Below are positions 7,030 to 7,064 of a DNA stretch of 7,064 bases, one piece after another. The first letter of the stretch is position 1. Each line of letters opens with the position of its first letter. The notes under the pieces were generated by a model. That model worked only from the letters and a program-made list of their open reading frames with translations, was not told the DNA's origin and ran no database searches. Source of the DNA: Prevotellaceae bacterium UBA1720 (GTDB lineage: Bacteria; Bacteroidota; Bacteroidia; Bacteroidales; Bacteroidaceae); the NCBI GenBank assembly GCA_002317475.1, contig DCIS01000166.1, positions 1 through 7,064 on the forward strand. Direction: 5' to 3'. The position numbers and the translations under genes are program-made.

Positions 7030-7064
7030 ATAATGTTCATTTTGTAACCTTTATGCCACAAAGT

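Noticed and set aside
7030..7064. Promoter for dacB
   Set aside because: The minus strand has a TTTG near 7058-7061 but no TAnnTTTG at suitable spacing, and the region is cut by the window end, so no call is made.

Overview
The window looks like chromosomal DNA from a Bacteroidota member, most likely the order Bacteroidales and plausibly a Prevotellaceae relative. Three things point there: a recognisable PorZ-type protein of the type IX secretion system (T9SS) with a C-terminal sorting-type domain, start codons preceded by A-rich DNA rather than Shine-Dalgarno sites, and the protein style of the LeuS, YitT, RdgB and PBP4 homologues. The genus is an inference and cannot be fixed from this sequence alone.

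Layout. Positions 1-1038 hold the 3' end of leuS (leucyl-tRNA synthetase), which enters from the left edge. Positions 1039-1142 are the only sizeable intergenic gap. It is dominated by eight perfectly spaced 10-bp units at 1041-1120 with a near-invariant CTAGGA core. Positions 1143-5625 form a tightly packed forward gene run: two tandem paralogous YitT-family membrane proteins, an RdgB/HAM1-type non-canonical purine NTP pyrophosphatase, and a PorZ-like secreted beta-propeller protein. The gaps between these genes are 1, 4 and 2 nt. Positions 5650-7029 encode, on the opposite strand and convergent, a lipoprotein version of a PBP4-class D-Ala-D-Ala carboxypeptidase. The last 35 bases are its upstream region, cut by the window edge.

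How the genes fit together. leuS is translation housekeeping and rdgB is nucleotide-pool sanitation. porZ belongs to the cell-surface attachment machinery of the T9SS, and the PBP4 homologue trims peptidoglycan stem peptides. The YitT pair are inner-membrane proteins of unknown substrate. Packing implies that the yitT, yitT, rdgB and porZ genes are co-transcribed, but no shared pathway is evident. No mobile elements, tRNA or rRNA genes, CRISPR arrays or broken genes were seen.

The strongest unexplained signal is the CTAGGA 10-bp array between leuS and the first yitT gene. Its period is about one DNA helical turn. Because CTAG is its own reverse complement and 10 is not a multiple of 3, the array places TAG stop codons in all six reading frames. 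Its function is unknown.
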